DNA of 64,000 nucleotides from Cytidiella melzeri (lineage: Eukaryota > Basidiomycota > Agaricomycetes > Polyporales > Irpicaceae). The notes under the pieces are model-generated. The model worked only from the letters and a program-made list of their open reading frames with translations, made no database searches and was not told where the DNA came from. Location of the stretch: the NCBI GenBank assembly GCA_022592445.1, contig JABYQR010000151.1, positions 38,633-102,632 of the forward strand, read 5' to 3'. This document shows positions 53,302 through 64,000 of this stretch, piece by piece; position 1 is the stretch's first letter; each line of letters begins with the position of its first letter. The position numbers were made by a program, and so were the translations under genes.

Positions 53302-56137
53302 ATGAGCCCTTGTCAACACGCAGGATGTGCTCGTGCATGGAAAGGAAAAGGTCGCGCAGTAGAACCTGCAGCGGCCTCCGTCCGCGAGGAAGTTGGAGGC
53401 GCAGGCGGCGTCGTGTTGCCGTTGACTATGATTCAGACGTCCTCGTATGAGACGTGAGTGCTCCTTATCTCCCTTGGCCGTTGCCATGTTCCTGCCATTT
53501 CTTGCGAGGCATCCGGTTCTCAAGCCTTCAACGCTGCCCTTTCCAGCGTGTCTCCGTTAGCCGTTCATATCTAATGACTTGACAGGGTCTACACGCTTCC
53601 TATCTCAGTTGGCACTTCAGGCCAAGTGTTGTCCGTGCAAGTGGACTCTGGCTCCTCCGACCTCGTGAGCATCCACCAGCCACTCGCAGCAGTCCACAAA
53701 GTTGACATTATTCTTCCTAGTGGATAGCATCAAATTCCTGCGGCACTCAAGCTTGCAAACAAGCTGGCGGTAATCTCTACAATCCATCCAGCTCAACACC
53801 TACAGGGCAGACTTTCGCGATCACATATGTCGAAGGCGACGCAGGCGGTCCTATCGTGTGGGATCAAGTTGACATAGGAGGTTACACCGTAGATGCACAA
53901 GCGTTAGGTATGCCTCAGTCCGAATTCAATCGCAGTTGACTCACATGCACGACACAACCTATAGCCGCTGTAACTACCGTAGACGACGAACCCCTTTCCT
54001 CCGAATTCAGCGGCGTGTTTGGAATCGCGCTCCCTGCCAATTCTGTCATTGCCAGCAAAGTGGCTCCCACAACAGGCAATGCACCCGACGGGGCAGTCTT
54101 CGCCTCCAACCTCTTCACCATGACACCAACTTCATCGGCACCCTCCGCACGCTTTATGTCACTCACGCTCGCCCGGCCAGAAAGCAACGGAGGAGGGATA
54201 GCGTCTCAACTTGGCCTAGGTAAACACCCACCAGAGATAGTCAAAGATCCAAGCCAAGTGCAGTACGATACTCTCACTACCCCCTCAGGTACGGGTTCGT
54301 ATTTTTGGCAGGCACAGCTGAGCGCGATCAACGTGTGGGTGGACGGCGTACAAAAGCCTGTCGATATCGGTACGAACGCCAACTATCCAGGTATCGCACC
54401 CACCGCAGTCATCGACTCTGGTATGCCTATCATTCTTACCAGTCGAGCCATTGCGAACGCGATATACGGTGCGATTGGGATTGGTCCCGGAAGCGACGGA
54501 CAATGTAAGTGCGCGTCAACTTCGAGTCATTTTGCTGTGCCTCATGATTATCCGTAGATTACATGTCTTGTACGACACCGGTCAACATGAGTATCGTCCT
54601 CGACAGTCGAACAGCCATACCTTTGCACCCGTTGGACCTCACAGTTGGCGCGTCAAGTGGCTGCATGGGCACGATTCAGGCTTATCCTGCGGGATCTAAC
54701 GTTGCGGACGTTGCGGACATCATTCTGGGTGTGCCATTCATGCGCAGCACGTACACGGTCATGGCATACGACGCCCCAGATGCACAAGGTGTTTTCCCCA
54801 ACGCCACGCAAGCAGGGTCAATCATTCATCCCCGTCTCGGCCTTATGGGAGTGACAAACATTACAACGGCTCTGGACGAATTCAATACTGTCCGTGTGCT
54901 CAATCAGCCTCTCTCAAGCGGCGTGAACCAAGCTAACAATGGCGGGTCGGGGAGCGGCAGTGGGAGTGGAGGACCATCTGGAAGTACGAGCACCACATCT
55001 GAAAAGAAGCTGAGTGTCGGCGTCGAAGTTCTGATTGGCCTTCTTGGGTTTTTCTTCCTCTGTTTCGCGCTATTTGCCGCGCGGTGGGCGGTGCACCGAC
55101 GGAAACTGGTCAAGTTGAAGAAGCAGGCGATACATGGTCGGTCGGGTAGCTGGGACTCGGAGGATGGGGAGCCAAAACCGGGTGCGCCGGAGGACGAGCT
55201 GATTCAGCAGCAGGTGGCTTTGAGACTCGTGAGGCGGTCGACGCTGAATAGCAGGTATGGGCCGAGTGAGGATACACTGAGGGGGTCCAAGTACGGGGAG
55301 TTCAAGAGGAGGGACAGTTCTCCCACTGTGCCGAGGAGTGAGGTTGGGAGTAGCTATTTTGATGAGACGACAAGGACGAAGGTTGGGGATGCAGATGTGG
55401 AGGATAAAGAACTTGGGCTGGCAGGGGATCGTCATAGCCGATTGAGTGATGGGGAATTAGGGTATCGGCCACGTCAGAGGTCGTCTCATTCGTCTTCTGC
55501 TCCTTCCAAATTCGACGCCAGAGATGGCGACATGGGTACTTGGGCGATGGGTCAGGCAACGCTTGTGGACGCAGACGGGTCTCACACACATTTGTCACTC
55601 TATACTCCGGACGACGAACACCGCGGGTCGTCATACTTCAATCCCAGCGTCCGCGATGAATACCCTAGCTCACCCGGTCATGCACATACACAGAGCTCGG
55701 AGACCACTAGCGTCGCTGTCCCTCTGCTCGCACACACCAGGGATGAATCCCGAGACGATCACGGTGCGATTCGCCGGGCACCGCTTGGGCTCGGACGACC
55801 ACCTAGCCGCGCGAGGGTAGGCAGCTTCGGATCGGACAGTACACCGAATCGGCGGCTGTCTTCCTCAGACTTTGCCTTGCCCGATTTCGACCCAAGTTTT
55901 GTTGAAGGCGAGAATGTACGGACGTCGATGGCTGGCATAGGCCGTTCTAGGATCGTGAGTATGGGCGAACCTCTCGTTCGACCGTTGCATGTTTCTCGGT
56001 TATCGGGTGCTTCTGTCGTTCCGCTGTTGTCACCCCCTGCGCTCATCCAAATGTCTCCGCAAGAAGAGCACGTGCAAGTTGAGTTGTCTGCTGAGACAGC
56101 TGAAGGCCGACGTTCTGGTGCGTTTGAAAACTCGTGA
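53302..56137 (+). CDS. Membrane-anchored pepsin-type aspartic protease (A1 family)
   Basis: Exons are 53302-53453, 53586-53664, 53721-53907, 53965-54504 and 54558-56137, all in phase, 845 aa from the ATG used. The two catalytic aspartates are in VDSGSSDLW (N-terminal lobe) and AVIDSGMP (C-terminal lobe), typical of pepsin-like endopeptidases. After the protease fold comes a Gly/Ser linker (about residues 445-465), one transmembrane helix (VLIGLLGFFFLCFALFAARW) and a basic stop-transfer stretch. A long, polar, probably cytosolic tail of about 320 residues follows. No signal peptide precedes the first lobe, so an upstream exon is probably missing from this model. Fungal yapsin-like and CtsD-like proteins are membrane bound, but usually by a GPI anchor. 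Confidence 0.85.
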
Positions 56138-57336
56138 GCCAAGGAACCAGGATCATTTCATTCTAGCTTGTACGAATACGACTTGTTTTTGTGTCTTACT
56201 TTCTAATTCCTCACCAATTTTTACGGACTCGGCTCACCATGCGGACTCGTTGACTACTACACCACTCGGACTCACCACCTTCTTTTTCTTACTTTGTCGG
56301 TTTTGGTTCAAGCTCCAGGGCTGGGGTTGTTGCATGGAACACTCCTTTCTGTTCGAAAAGTTTTCCTTTACAAAACAAAGGGTTAATCTCGATCGATGTA
56401 TATATCGCCGCCGTCACATTTCTACGTCGTGTAATCTAGCTGCCAGGTTCAAGTACCTTGGGTCTACGTATGCTTTTCCCTGCGTGATTTTATTACCTGA
56501 TTACCTGAGGACGAGAACACTAGGTGTTACATTCGTCTAAGATGTGTCCCGGCAATGGATGAGAATGCTGGGTGTAGACGCGAGGCTCTCAACTTGAATG
56601 TCCGATTCGAGCGAGACCAAAGGGCACTAGCGACATTGTCGCAGTTGTTGCACAGCAAGGCATGCGTAACATACCCTATATACATCACTGCATTTTCACT
56701 CTAGATCTCGTGAGTCAATGTGTACCAGGATGCACCTCCTCCTTCCGTAAATCTACCTTCGTGCGTAAGGTGTGTATCGCACGCACTGATGTACATACAG
56801 TCCTCGCGAGTTGCGGTATCATGATGTATAATTTCAGGTGAGTAACAGGAAGGGAGAGAAGTAACAACATGTCTCTGATCTCGTCACCGACGCGCAGCCC
56901 AATCCACAACCGGTTGAGCTGCTGTGCCACGACGATAAATTCAAACACGCAGAAACGCAGTACGTCGTTATAGGATACCCGCCGAAACGCAAAGCGTCTT
57001 GATAGGAGCCTACACGAAACATAATTTTGGCTGGAGGCTGTTCCGAACCTGGTTACGTTTCGTCACCATCAATCATAACTCACAGTAATTTTACTGAGGG
57101 GCCATAATGCCAAGGTCACTGTGTCTCCGGGTGCTGTTATGCGTAAGCTATATTTACCCCCTTGCCATCCTCGTAACTCGGCCCTCACAACTCCAGGTCT
57201 TTCCAGCGCAGGACGGTGAGTACATCGTTCCAAAGTCGTTCACGGCTCACTCACCTTGGTCCATCGAACTGAAATGGCTCTTCCAGCTGTTTCACTTTCT
57301 TTTCCAAATCGCCTTTCAACCTTCCACTGGCAGGTC
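56138..57336. other. Intergenic region without recognised gene
   Basis: 3' flank of the protease gene and promoter side of the secreted-protein gene. No clear product in the short open frames. Confidence 0.4.
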
Positions 57337-57970
57337 ATGCGTCTCTCAGAACCTCTGGTGTTGTTTGCCGCTATGGCCGTTACCGGCGCGTTCCATACGC
57401 TGACCGTGTGTGCCCTCCCGCACAGCAGTGAAGGATCCGGCTATGCACCTTCCAATATCGACTCCAACAACTCAGTGGAGGAGCCAAGCGCGTACACAAT
57501 CCTCCATCGCTCTGTTCCCGCCGAAACCTTGGAAGGTGATTCCCAGATGCCACAGTGAGTACTCGAGTGCTCACAGTATTGTATTGCAAATGAAAGATGT
57601 CTCTGACAATTTTTTTCTTCTTCTCTGTCTTTATGGTCAATCTCATAGCCAGGTCGACAAGCTTGGAGGGCCGGGACACCAAGCACCTGGAGAGGCCATC
57701 CATCATGTCAGCACCGAAGTCCAACAATCACAACCTCCCGGATCACTAGCAGGAATGGATTTGGAGTCACGTCGCAAGCTAATTGGTGATGTTCGAAAAA
57801 ATATATACGTATCGAGGGCAGAAGCCACCGGCTTGAGTCCAGTGGAGAATGAAGTGTGGACTAACTCGAGGCTAAGACGGAAATTGGCCCACTTGGGAGG
57901 GTGCCTCATAGTACGATGGATCTTAAGCAATTACAAGTGGTGGTTAGGGATAGAGGCTGACAAGCTTTGA
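57337..57970 (+). CDS. Small secreted protein, paralogue 3 of the three-member family
   Basis: Exons 57337-57554 and 57649-57970 with a 94-nt intron (GTGAGT...CATAG) give 179 aa. The signal peptide MRLSEPLVLFAAMAVTGAF ends near CALPHS and matches paralogues 1 and 2 (PLVLFA, GAFH, then PH at the start of the mature part). The mature region is different: acidic N-terminal half, then a basic helical C-terminal half with RRKLIGDVRKNIYVSRAEA and a Trp-rich end (YKWWLGIEADKL). No cysteine pattern or known domain. The start was chosen at the signal peptide. Confidence 0.65.
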
Positions 57971-58272
57971 AGATGAGTTTTTTTCAGCAGCTCAGCTTAT
58001 ATACATGCCAGTGTCTACTGATGTAAGCAACTACCATTCATGTCTACTTCAGCTATTCTACTGTATCACTAAGTGTATTACTCAGCATATGACTAGGCTC
58101 AGCACTTGTACCAGAGGCGTACATATTGAGTCCATGACTCATGCCAGGACTTGGCCTCAGATGTATGCTTTAGGCGTCCTCTGGAGTTGTACTGCATGCT
58201 TTCCATGTCATTTCCTATGCTACTAGTACATAGGCGTACATATATGTGTAGTCCTCCTATAGTGCTATGTGC

Positions 58273-58992
58273 TGACATGGATAGTCCAACAGAGACCGGA
58301 TTTTTCCAATATTGTCACAATTTTATAGCCTTAGGCGCCTATCTAGAGCGCTTATTTTCCGGCTAGGAGTGTTACCGGACCTAACCCTAACCTGGGTCAC
58401 GTGACATCCTGCCTTATTTATCAATAGTCCAGACCCAAACCCTAGACTCAGTCTGGAGCGGTTCCAGATCAACCTAGGCTATTGTTCTATTGTTCCTCTT
58501 CCATTGATGGGGATTCCCCAGGGATTCCCCCAGGTCTTATTGTTCTATTGTTCTTATCCTATTGTTCTATTGTTGTGTTGTTCTAGCTCTATTGTTCTAC
58601 GTACCCTGGTCCTTGACAGTTACTCCGGTTCTTGACAGTTACCCGGGTTCATTATTGTTTTATTGTTACTCCAGTCCCTCAGTTACTCCAGTCCCTAGTG
58701 TGGGAACTGGTGCACAGACCATCTAGACACAGTATATATAGTACCCCTTACCCTCCCTGGTTCTGCATCTTGACCTCTTCGTCATTTGCACTGCCAGGTG
58801 AGTTACTCAATGTAACCTAGTATAAATATGATATTAACTTCGTCATTTGCACTGCCAGTATCCGGCCCCAGTGCCTGCTTGCCTGCTCATCATCGACTTT
58901 GACCTCGTTGTCGTCGTTGGAGATCCACCCCCTTCCTCTCTACTTCACCCCCTCTTTAGGGTTACCAGCATAGCAGCAGTCGCTCCGCGACA
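58273..58992 (+). repeat. Solo LTR, family E (copy 2)
   Basis: 720 bp, TGACATGG...GCGACA, with a perfect TGTGC duplication (58268-58272 and 58993-58997). TATA box at 58733-58740. Short TATTGTTCT repeats fill 58480-58600. A copy of 21 nt lies at 58777-58797 and again at 58838-58858 around a putative intron. An open frame reading through 58273-58366 is LTR sequence, not gag. Confidence 0.9.
58798..58858 (+). other. Putative 61-nt intron inside LTR E, with duplicated exon end
   Basis: Donor GTGAGT, branch ATATTAAC at 58831-58838, acceptor CTGCCAG. The 21 nt before the donor are repeated exactly at the acceptor. Confidence 0.6.
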
Positions 58993-58997
58993 TGTGC

Positions 58998-59573
58998 TAC
59001 TTAGTCTACACAACCCATATCTTTACGACTCAGCTAATGTGATGGTTAATACTATACTCACCATATACGACTGCATAATTCCCTTTTCAAGACTGTGGGA
59101 ATTCTGCTTCCTTGAAACTTCCTTGAAACAAGGTGTGGGAAACTATATAGTTTTAACAGATTTACCCCACCTAGTCTCATTCCCAGACATTTAGAGGGAG
59201 ACACAGTCGCGGTGCTCCTGTCATAAAAGGAGATGTTTGGTGAGAAATGTCCGAATTGAGATGATGGCACAGATTGTCAGTTTTAGTGTCACCTAAACGT
59301 CTGGTCTTTCTCATCTGAGTAGGTGTAGATCATTCACCCTGTGGCTCTGTGTCCCGAGCACATGCAGAAAAAAGTACCATAATTAGAGTCTCAGTCCATG
59401 CTCATAGTCACGGGGTTTTTGGCTCATGGGGGAAACACTAGAGAGGTAGGAAAACAGCCAACGGTTGGCGGGCGGGAGGGTCTCGACGTGGGCAATCATG
59501 GTCAGGTGCCCGTGGAATATTTGCTTCTTGGTGGAAAGATCTACACCCACAAGGGCAAAAAAGACCAGATGTC
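58998..59573. other. Unassigned sequence between solo LTR E and element C
   Basis: No gene or repeat recognised. Confidence 0.4.
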
Positions 59574-60217
59574 TGTCATGGATGGCCTGACTAGCCCTTA
59601 ATTTTCGCAATTTACCTCTTGTTTTTATCTGTAAAACTCCAGGCTACAACCTAGTTTCAATTCTCTTTGCATAAACTCCTTTGCACGTCTATTAAGCGCC
59701 CGTATCACGTGGCTTAGACGCTCCACACGGTCACATTACTTGCTACTACGTCACACTGGCATGTGACTTAGCTTAAGTAAGACCACATGGCTACAAGCAC
59801 ATGGCTCAGCCCATAGCTAGGGTTTGACGTCATAGATACTGTCCACATGGGCTCCTTATTGTTCTTTCCTTATTGTTCTCTTTATGGAAGGATGTTCTCA
59901 CAGGTGTGGGAATGGAATACAATAGTTGGTCTCCTTTTAGATAGATTCTCTCACGGGTAGAGTTCTTGGCAAGGTCTAGACAATAGCTATTGTTCTCCTT
60001 TAGGTAGTCCTTTTGTCCTTCGTTCACATGGCTTCTTGCAAAGCCTGCCCTCAACATGGTCTGTGCGCAGGTCCCTGAAGTCTATATAAGCAGCTACATG
60101 TACGCTCCTAGCCCCCATCTCGACCTCTTGGTCTTTACTGGGCTAGGTAAGCAAACCCCTCCTGTACTACATAGCTAGTAGTACCCAATACTAACTTGGT
60201 CTTTACTGGGCTAGACA
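59574..60217 (+). repeat. 5' LTR of element C
   Basis: About 644 bp from TGTCATGG to CTAGACA. TATA box at 60083-60089. An 8-bp stem CCTAGCCC/GGGCTAGG has arms at 60107-60114 and 60140-60147, and its 3' arm spans the splice donor. Confidence 0.88.
60147..60214 (+). other. Putative 68-nt intron inside LTR C, with duplicated exon end
   Basis: CTTGGTCTTTACTGGGCTAG at 60127-60146 is followed by GTAAGC. A perfect TACTAAC branch motif is at 60189-60195, and the same 20 nt recur at 60195-60214, ending in AG. Confidence 0.65.
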
Positions 60218-60476
60218 TCTGCATAAGGTTTATAGCTGTTGAGAGTATTGAGCTTCACGCCTACCACCACCACTTCGTCGTCATCCACTTCGTGTCCCTG
60301 TTTGTCATGTCGAGCCTTGTCTCCGTGTCATTAGGTCGAGATCGTTGTGAAACCCTGGGTTCCCCCATTCCCACCGTTTAAAAAAGTTTATTCCTGTTTG
60401 ACGAGTACGTCTCCGGTCTTCTCATACCGTTGAGCTACACTTACGTTGTCCGTTTCTACCCCCTGCGCGTTGTCTA

Positions 60477-61205
60477 GTGCCTAAGGACACACGCCCCCGT
60501 TTTTCTAAGAACCTCCCTGCCACTGAGCCTCAGCTCAAGAGGTCTCTTCCACCATCTTTCCTCGACGCTCTCGCTGAAAAGCGCAAGAGTGGTCAACCTC
60601 ATCGTTGGTCTGACAAGGACCTGGTCACTGTCGCGAAGTACGTGTCCAAGAAGCTGCCTGTTAAAGGCATCACCCTCACCGTCCCCTCATACGAGGAAAA
60701 TCGCCAACTCCGCGCCTCTGCACGAGCATACGGAGAACGAGCTGCTGAGGAGTGTGACCGCACCTTAGCTGAGCAACAGACCCACAAGCTCACCTTTGCA
60801 GAGCGACTAGCAAAGCTCCCTGCACCAACTTCCGCCCCCGCTGCACCAAAGCCGGTGTTGATTGACTTTAAAAAGTTGACGCCGGTAGATCTCGTCGGCA
60901 TCTTCAAGCCAAAACTCACCGCCGTCCGCACTCGCTTGCAAGCTCTCACGGAGCTTGAAGAACTCCTAAACCGCGCCAACCCCGACCACCGTCGCGCGCT
61001 GCTTCACCTCGTCAACAAGGTCAATCGTTTCCTCAACCGAGTCAACGATCTCGCTCCCGTCACAGCAGACCGCGAGTGGCAGCTCTTGGACTGGGGTTGT
61101 AAAGCAATCGGGAAAGTTTCCTTCAAGCAGCTTCGTAAAAATTACGATAGAGTTTTAGCACAACTTAACGTAATCAATAGTGATAGCTACTTTGAGTGGA
61201 TCTAG
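60477..61205 (+). CDS. ORF0 of element C, conserved extra ORF upstream of gag (intact)
   Basis: A 242-residue frame from the VPKD motif (GTG codon) to TAG at 61203-61205. The frame is open further upstream but no ATG was found, so the start may come from a spliced leader. Basic N-terminus (RPRFSKNLP, LKRSLPPSF), an alanine-rich helical middle with ERAAEECDRTLAEQ, a proline-alanine linker (APTSAPAAPK), then a conserved C-terminal domain (DFKKLTPVDLVGIFKPKL to QLLDWGCKAIGKVSFKQLRK). Gag starts 51 nt downstream. Homologues are in elements A and B. No known enzyme or virus-protein motif is recognised. Confidence 0.78.
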   Translation: MPKDTRPRFSKNLPATEPQLKRSLPPSFLDALAEKRKSGQPHRWSDKDLVTVAKYVSKKLPVKGITLTVPSYEENRQLRASARAYGERAAEECDRTLAEQQTHKLTFAERLAKLPAPTSAPAAPKPVLIDFKKLTPVDLVGIFKPKLTAVRTRLQALTELEELLNRANPDHRRALLHLVNKVNRFLNRVNDLAPVTADREWQLLDWGCKAIGKVSFKQLRKNYDRVLAQLNVINSDSYFEWI

Positions 61206-61256
61206 ACACGTCACAATTACATACACTTCTTCGATTCGAGCACGGTCACAGACGAC

Positions 61257-62512
61257 ATGGACCCCAACCAGCCCGCCGCCCCTGCTGCCCCAGCTGCCCC
61301 AGCTGCCCCAGTTGCCAACCTGAGCCAGCAAGACGTCCTGAATATGTTGGGCGTCTTGACACAAAGGATGGTAGACCTGACCAATCAGGTGGCTGCACTT
61401 GCAGCTGCACAGACACCAGCGGTTGCCGCTGCTACCCACGCTTCTTGGGAAAGAAGCATCGTTGAGAAACCAGTCTCCTTCAAGGGGAAAACATCGTCGG
61501 AAGCCCGGCTCTTCTGCCACGCGTTCATAGTATGGGCGCAAAATCAAGGAAAAGCGTTCTTCCAGCAAGACGCGCAAGGCCAGGTCCGGGTGGACAATAA
61601 TGGCGCGAGGATCTTCGATCCTCACAAACTGATCACCAGCGCCCTGTCCTTCATGCAGGAGGACGCCGCTGATTGGGCTCGCCCTCACATTGAGGAGTTA
61701 GCCAATAGCAAACCAGCATTTGGAAATGACTGGGACACATTTATCGAGGCTTTTAAAGCCAAATTCGAGCCTATAGATGCTGTCATGGAGGCCAAAACGA
61801 AAGTCGCCAACATGAAGCAAGGCAACAAGACCTTTGCCGCCCACATCTCCGAGTTTGAGACATGGGCCCCTCGCACTGGCTGGAGCCAGCAGGACCTCTT
61901 TGACCGCCTCAAGTCGAGCTTGAGCACCGAGTACTTGCAACGTGTCTCGTACTTTCAAACCCGTGCCGCCACCTATGACGCACTCAAAGACCAATGCAAA
62001 GCGGTCGATGCTCAACTTGCCGATCTTCGCAACAGCACCGGCAAGGTCATGGTGGACAGCTCGTCAGGGCACGGCAAGTCCCATCAGCAGGCGTTCCGCG
62101 ATCCCAACGCTATGGAGATTGATGCCTCCCGTTTCTCCGCCTCGTTTGATTCGCTCTTTGCGGGTCTGGGCAAACAGGAGATCTTCCAGAAATGGAAGAA
62201 GGAGATGAGCAAGCGCTGCTCGGTTTGCGGATCTGAGAGTCACAAGAAGAGGGACTCGAAGCACCCAGACGACCCAGTCTGCAACCACTGCGGTGGCACC
62301 GGTCACTGGGGGGCAGTTTGCCTAAAACGGCTCCAAGGCGTCCCTAAGGGACAAAAGGTGCCGCTACCTCGTCGACATCGTCAACTACTACTGCAGCCAA
62401 GCAAGACACGTCCAACGACAAGGATGCTAAGATTGCTGCACTCAAGGACATGCTTGACATCCAGAAGAAGCAAATGGATGAGATGGCAGCAAAAATCAAT
62501 GCGGTTTTTTGA
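61257..62512 (+). pseudogene. gag of element C, frameshifted near the end
   Basis: The ATG at 61257 opens a frame nearly identical to gag of element A through the capsid and both zinc knuckles (CSVCGSESH and CNHCGGTGHWGAVC). At about 62358 one base is missing (AAGGTGCCGCT against CAAGTCGCTGCT in A), so the last 50 residues are read in the wrong frame. In the original frame gag would end at TGA 62510-62512 after the same T6 run as in A. Confidence 0.88.
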
Positions 62513-64000
62513 AGCGGACTCGTGACACAGCCGCAGCTGCGAGTCCCCCCGATACCCGTCCTTGCCTCCTTCGTCGTCCTCGTCTTCTGCCTCGTGTACA
62601 ACGTCTACTCCATGCCCGTCGTCTACTATCTCCTCGTGTACTATATCGTCGCTAGATCGGTTATCGTCTCATTTCCGTGTACATGTACTAGTTAAAGGTC
62701 TGAGTAGAAGCATTCGCGTTCCTGCTATGATCGATTCAGGAGCTACAGCTTTATTCATCAGTCACCAGTTCGTCAAGAAGCATAAAATTATTCAGCACCC
62801 GCTCGAAAGGGTTATCTCATTGCATAACATTGACGGAACTAAGAATAAAGCTGGCAGATTAACGCACTTCGTTCGCCTTACACTCACAGTTGGAGATCAC
62901 ACTGAAAAGGCAGAGTTTCTTGTCACGGACTTAGGTCCAGAAGACGTCATCCTTGGGCTACCATGGCTCAAGCGCGTAAACCCTACCGTCAACTGGGAAA
63001 AAGGAGAAATGACAATTCCGAGCGGCTCGGAAGAATCTCCTGACAACCTTTCCAGAAGGTTGGCGGTAATCGCAAAGAACGTAGGCAGTGGGTCAAAGCC
63101 GGGATTATCCAAGACACCACTGACGAAGTCTGGTGTATGGCCGGCTTCACCTACTCTACCAAGCTTGCTGCCGAAGCAAATGAAGCTAAAGCTCAGCGCT
63201 CCTTCGAAGACATTGTTCCCTCAGAGTACCATAGACATGCTAAAGTCTTCTCTGAGGAAGAGTCTAATCGGCTACCCCAGCATCAGCCCTGGGACCATTC
63301 GATTGATCTCAAACCAGACGCTCCTGAGACCATCAAATCGAAAGTTTACCCTATGCCCCTGAATGAACAAGCCAAGCTTGACAAGTTCATCCAGGAGAAC
63401 CTATCCAAAGGTTACATCACGCCTTCTAAGTCTCCGATGGCTTCTCCAGTCTTCTTCATCAAAAAGAAGGATAACAAACTCCGACTTATTCAGGACTATC
63501 AAAAACTCAACGACATCACTGTGAAGAACCGCTACCCTCTACCGCTTGCCACCGACATCATCAACAAGCTCAAGGGTGCAAAATCTTCACCAAATTCGAT
63601 GTTCGTTGGGGATATCACAATGTCCGCATCAAAGAAGGAGATGAGTACAAAGCGGCATTCGTTACCAACCGAGGACTCTTCGAACCTAAAGTCATGTTCT
63701 TCGGTCTCACGAACTCACCCGCTACCTTCCAAGCTCTGATGGACAACATCTTCGCTGACCTCGTCGCCGAGGGCAAGGTGGCTGTCTATCTAGATGATAT
63801 CTTGATCTGGAGCAACAACCTGACAGAGCACCGCAAGGTTGTACATGAAGTCCTCGAGCGACTTCAACAACACGACCTTTACCTTCGGCCGGGAAAGTGC
63901 GAGTTTGAGAAATCTGAGATCGAATACCTCGGACTGATCATTCGCGCCGGCGAAGTAGCTATGGACCCTGTCAAAGTCCAAGCAGTTTCTACGTGGCCTA
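62509..64000 (+). pseudogene. pol of element C (protease and RT part), several 1-nt frameshifts
   Basis: Protease (IDSGAT, 62733-62747 region) and reverse transcriptase are recognisable and align with pol of A. Frame is lost by base loss near 62550, near 63043 (CCTGACAACC against CCTGATGAACC) and near 63583 (GCAAAATCTTC against GCAAAGATCTTC). The last frame carries the YLDDILIWS catalytic box near 63790 and runs off the window. The clustering of single-base deletions could reflect decay or uncorrected sequencing errors. Confidence 0.85.

Larger units (their letters stand above)
59574..64000 (+). mobile_element. Ty3/gypsy chromovirus, element C (same family as A, cut by window edge)
   Basis: 5' LTR, ORF0, gag and pol up to the reverse transcriptase are present before the window ends. 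It is close to element A in every part but carries single-base deletions in gag and pol. ORF0 is intact here and broken in A, while gag is intact in A and broken here, so neither copy alone is autonomous. Confidence 0.92.

Noticed and set aside
1..64000. CRISPR arrays, bacterial operons, rRNA or tRNA genes
   Set aside because: Nothing of this kind was seen. Introns and transposon types show a eukaryotic nuclear sequence. The CTCATAACC motifs are primer-binding sites, not tRNA genes.

Overview
The window looks like a repeat-rich, intron-rich fungal chromosome segment, most likely from an Agaricomycete (Basidiomycota). The host genes have many 47-90 nt GT-AG introns and very short exons. They include an aegerolysin, a Pho84-type phosphate permease and a membrane-anchored aspartic protease. 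The transposons are chromodomain Ty3 elements, Ty1/copia elements and a large Tc1/mariner-type element. The species cannot be named from the sequence alone.

Layout. 1-22000 is a nest of transposons. Ty3 chromovirus A (minus strand, its 3' LTR cut by the window edge) fills 1-7152. A sliver of a related element (7153-7437) separates it from Ty3 element B (7438-20037, minus). B has itself been hit three times: by an unclassified 1833-bp insertion (8598-10430, TSD AACGC) in pol, by a solo LTR of family E (14308-15095, TSD GCCCA) in gag, and by an intact Tc1/mariner-type transposon (16831-19808, TSD TA) at the TATA box of its 5' LTR. A solo copia-type LTR (20220-21963, TSD CTATC) follows, split by a 1.5-kb gag-only retrotransposon (20304-21805, TSD GTAAG).

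22000-32400 holds an uncharacterised three-exon gene, a decayed LTR, a small secreted-protein gene, a perfect 230-bp inverted repeat and a Pho84-like phosphate transporter gene. 32700-37841 is a very young Ty1/copia element D (identical 234-bp LTRs, TSD TCCTG) inserted in an old Ty3 relic. 38000-58000 is the main host-gene region: two secreted-protein paralogues, a degraded and an intact copy of an uncharacterised 769-aa gene, an aegerolysin, an uncharacterised multi-exon gene, a phosphoglycerate-mutase-like histidine phosphatase and a membrane aspartic protease. A second family-E solo LTR (58273-58992, TSD TGTGC) and a Ty3 element C (59574 to the edge, plus strand, same family as A but with several 1-nt frameshifts) close the window.

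Two signals stand out. First, four LTR families, from both the Ty3 and the copia lineages, share the same module just downstream of the TATA box. It is an inverted copy of a short sequence, then its direct copy ending in AG, a putative 50-68 nt intron, and a second direct copy ending at the acceptor AG. Second, both Ty3 families carry an extra conserved ORF of about 240 aa upstream of gag, here called ORF0, for which I recognise no known domain. Gene models were spliced by eye from frame and splice-site consistency and have no transcript support.
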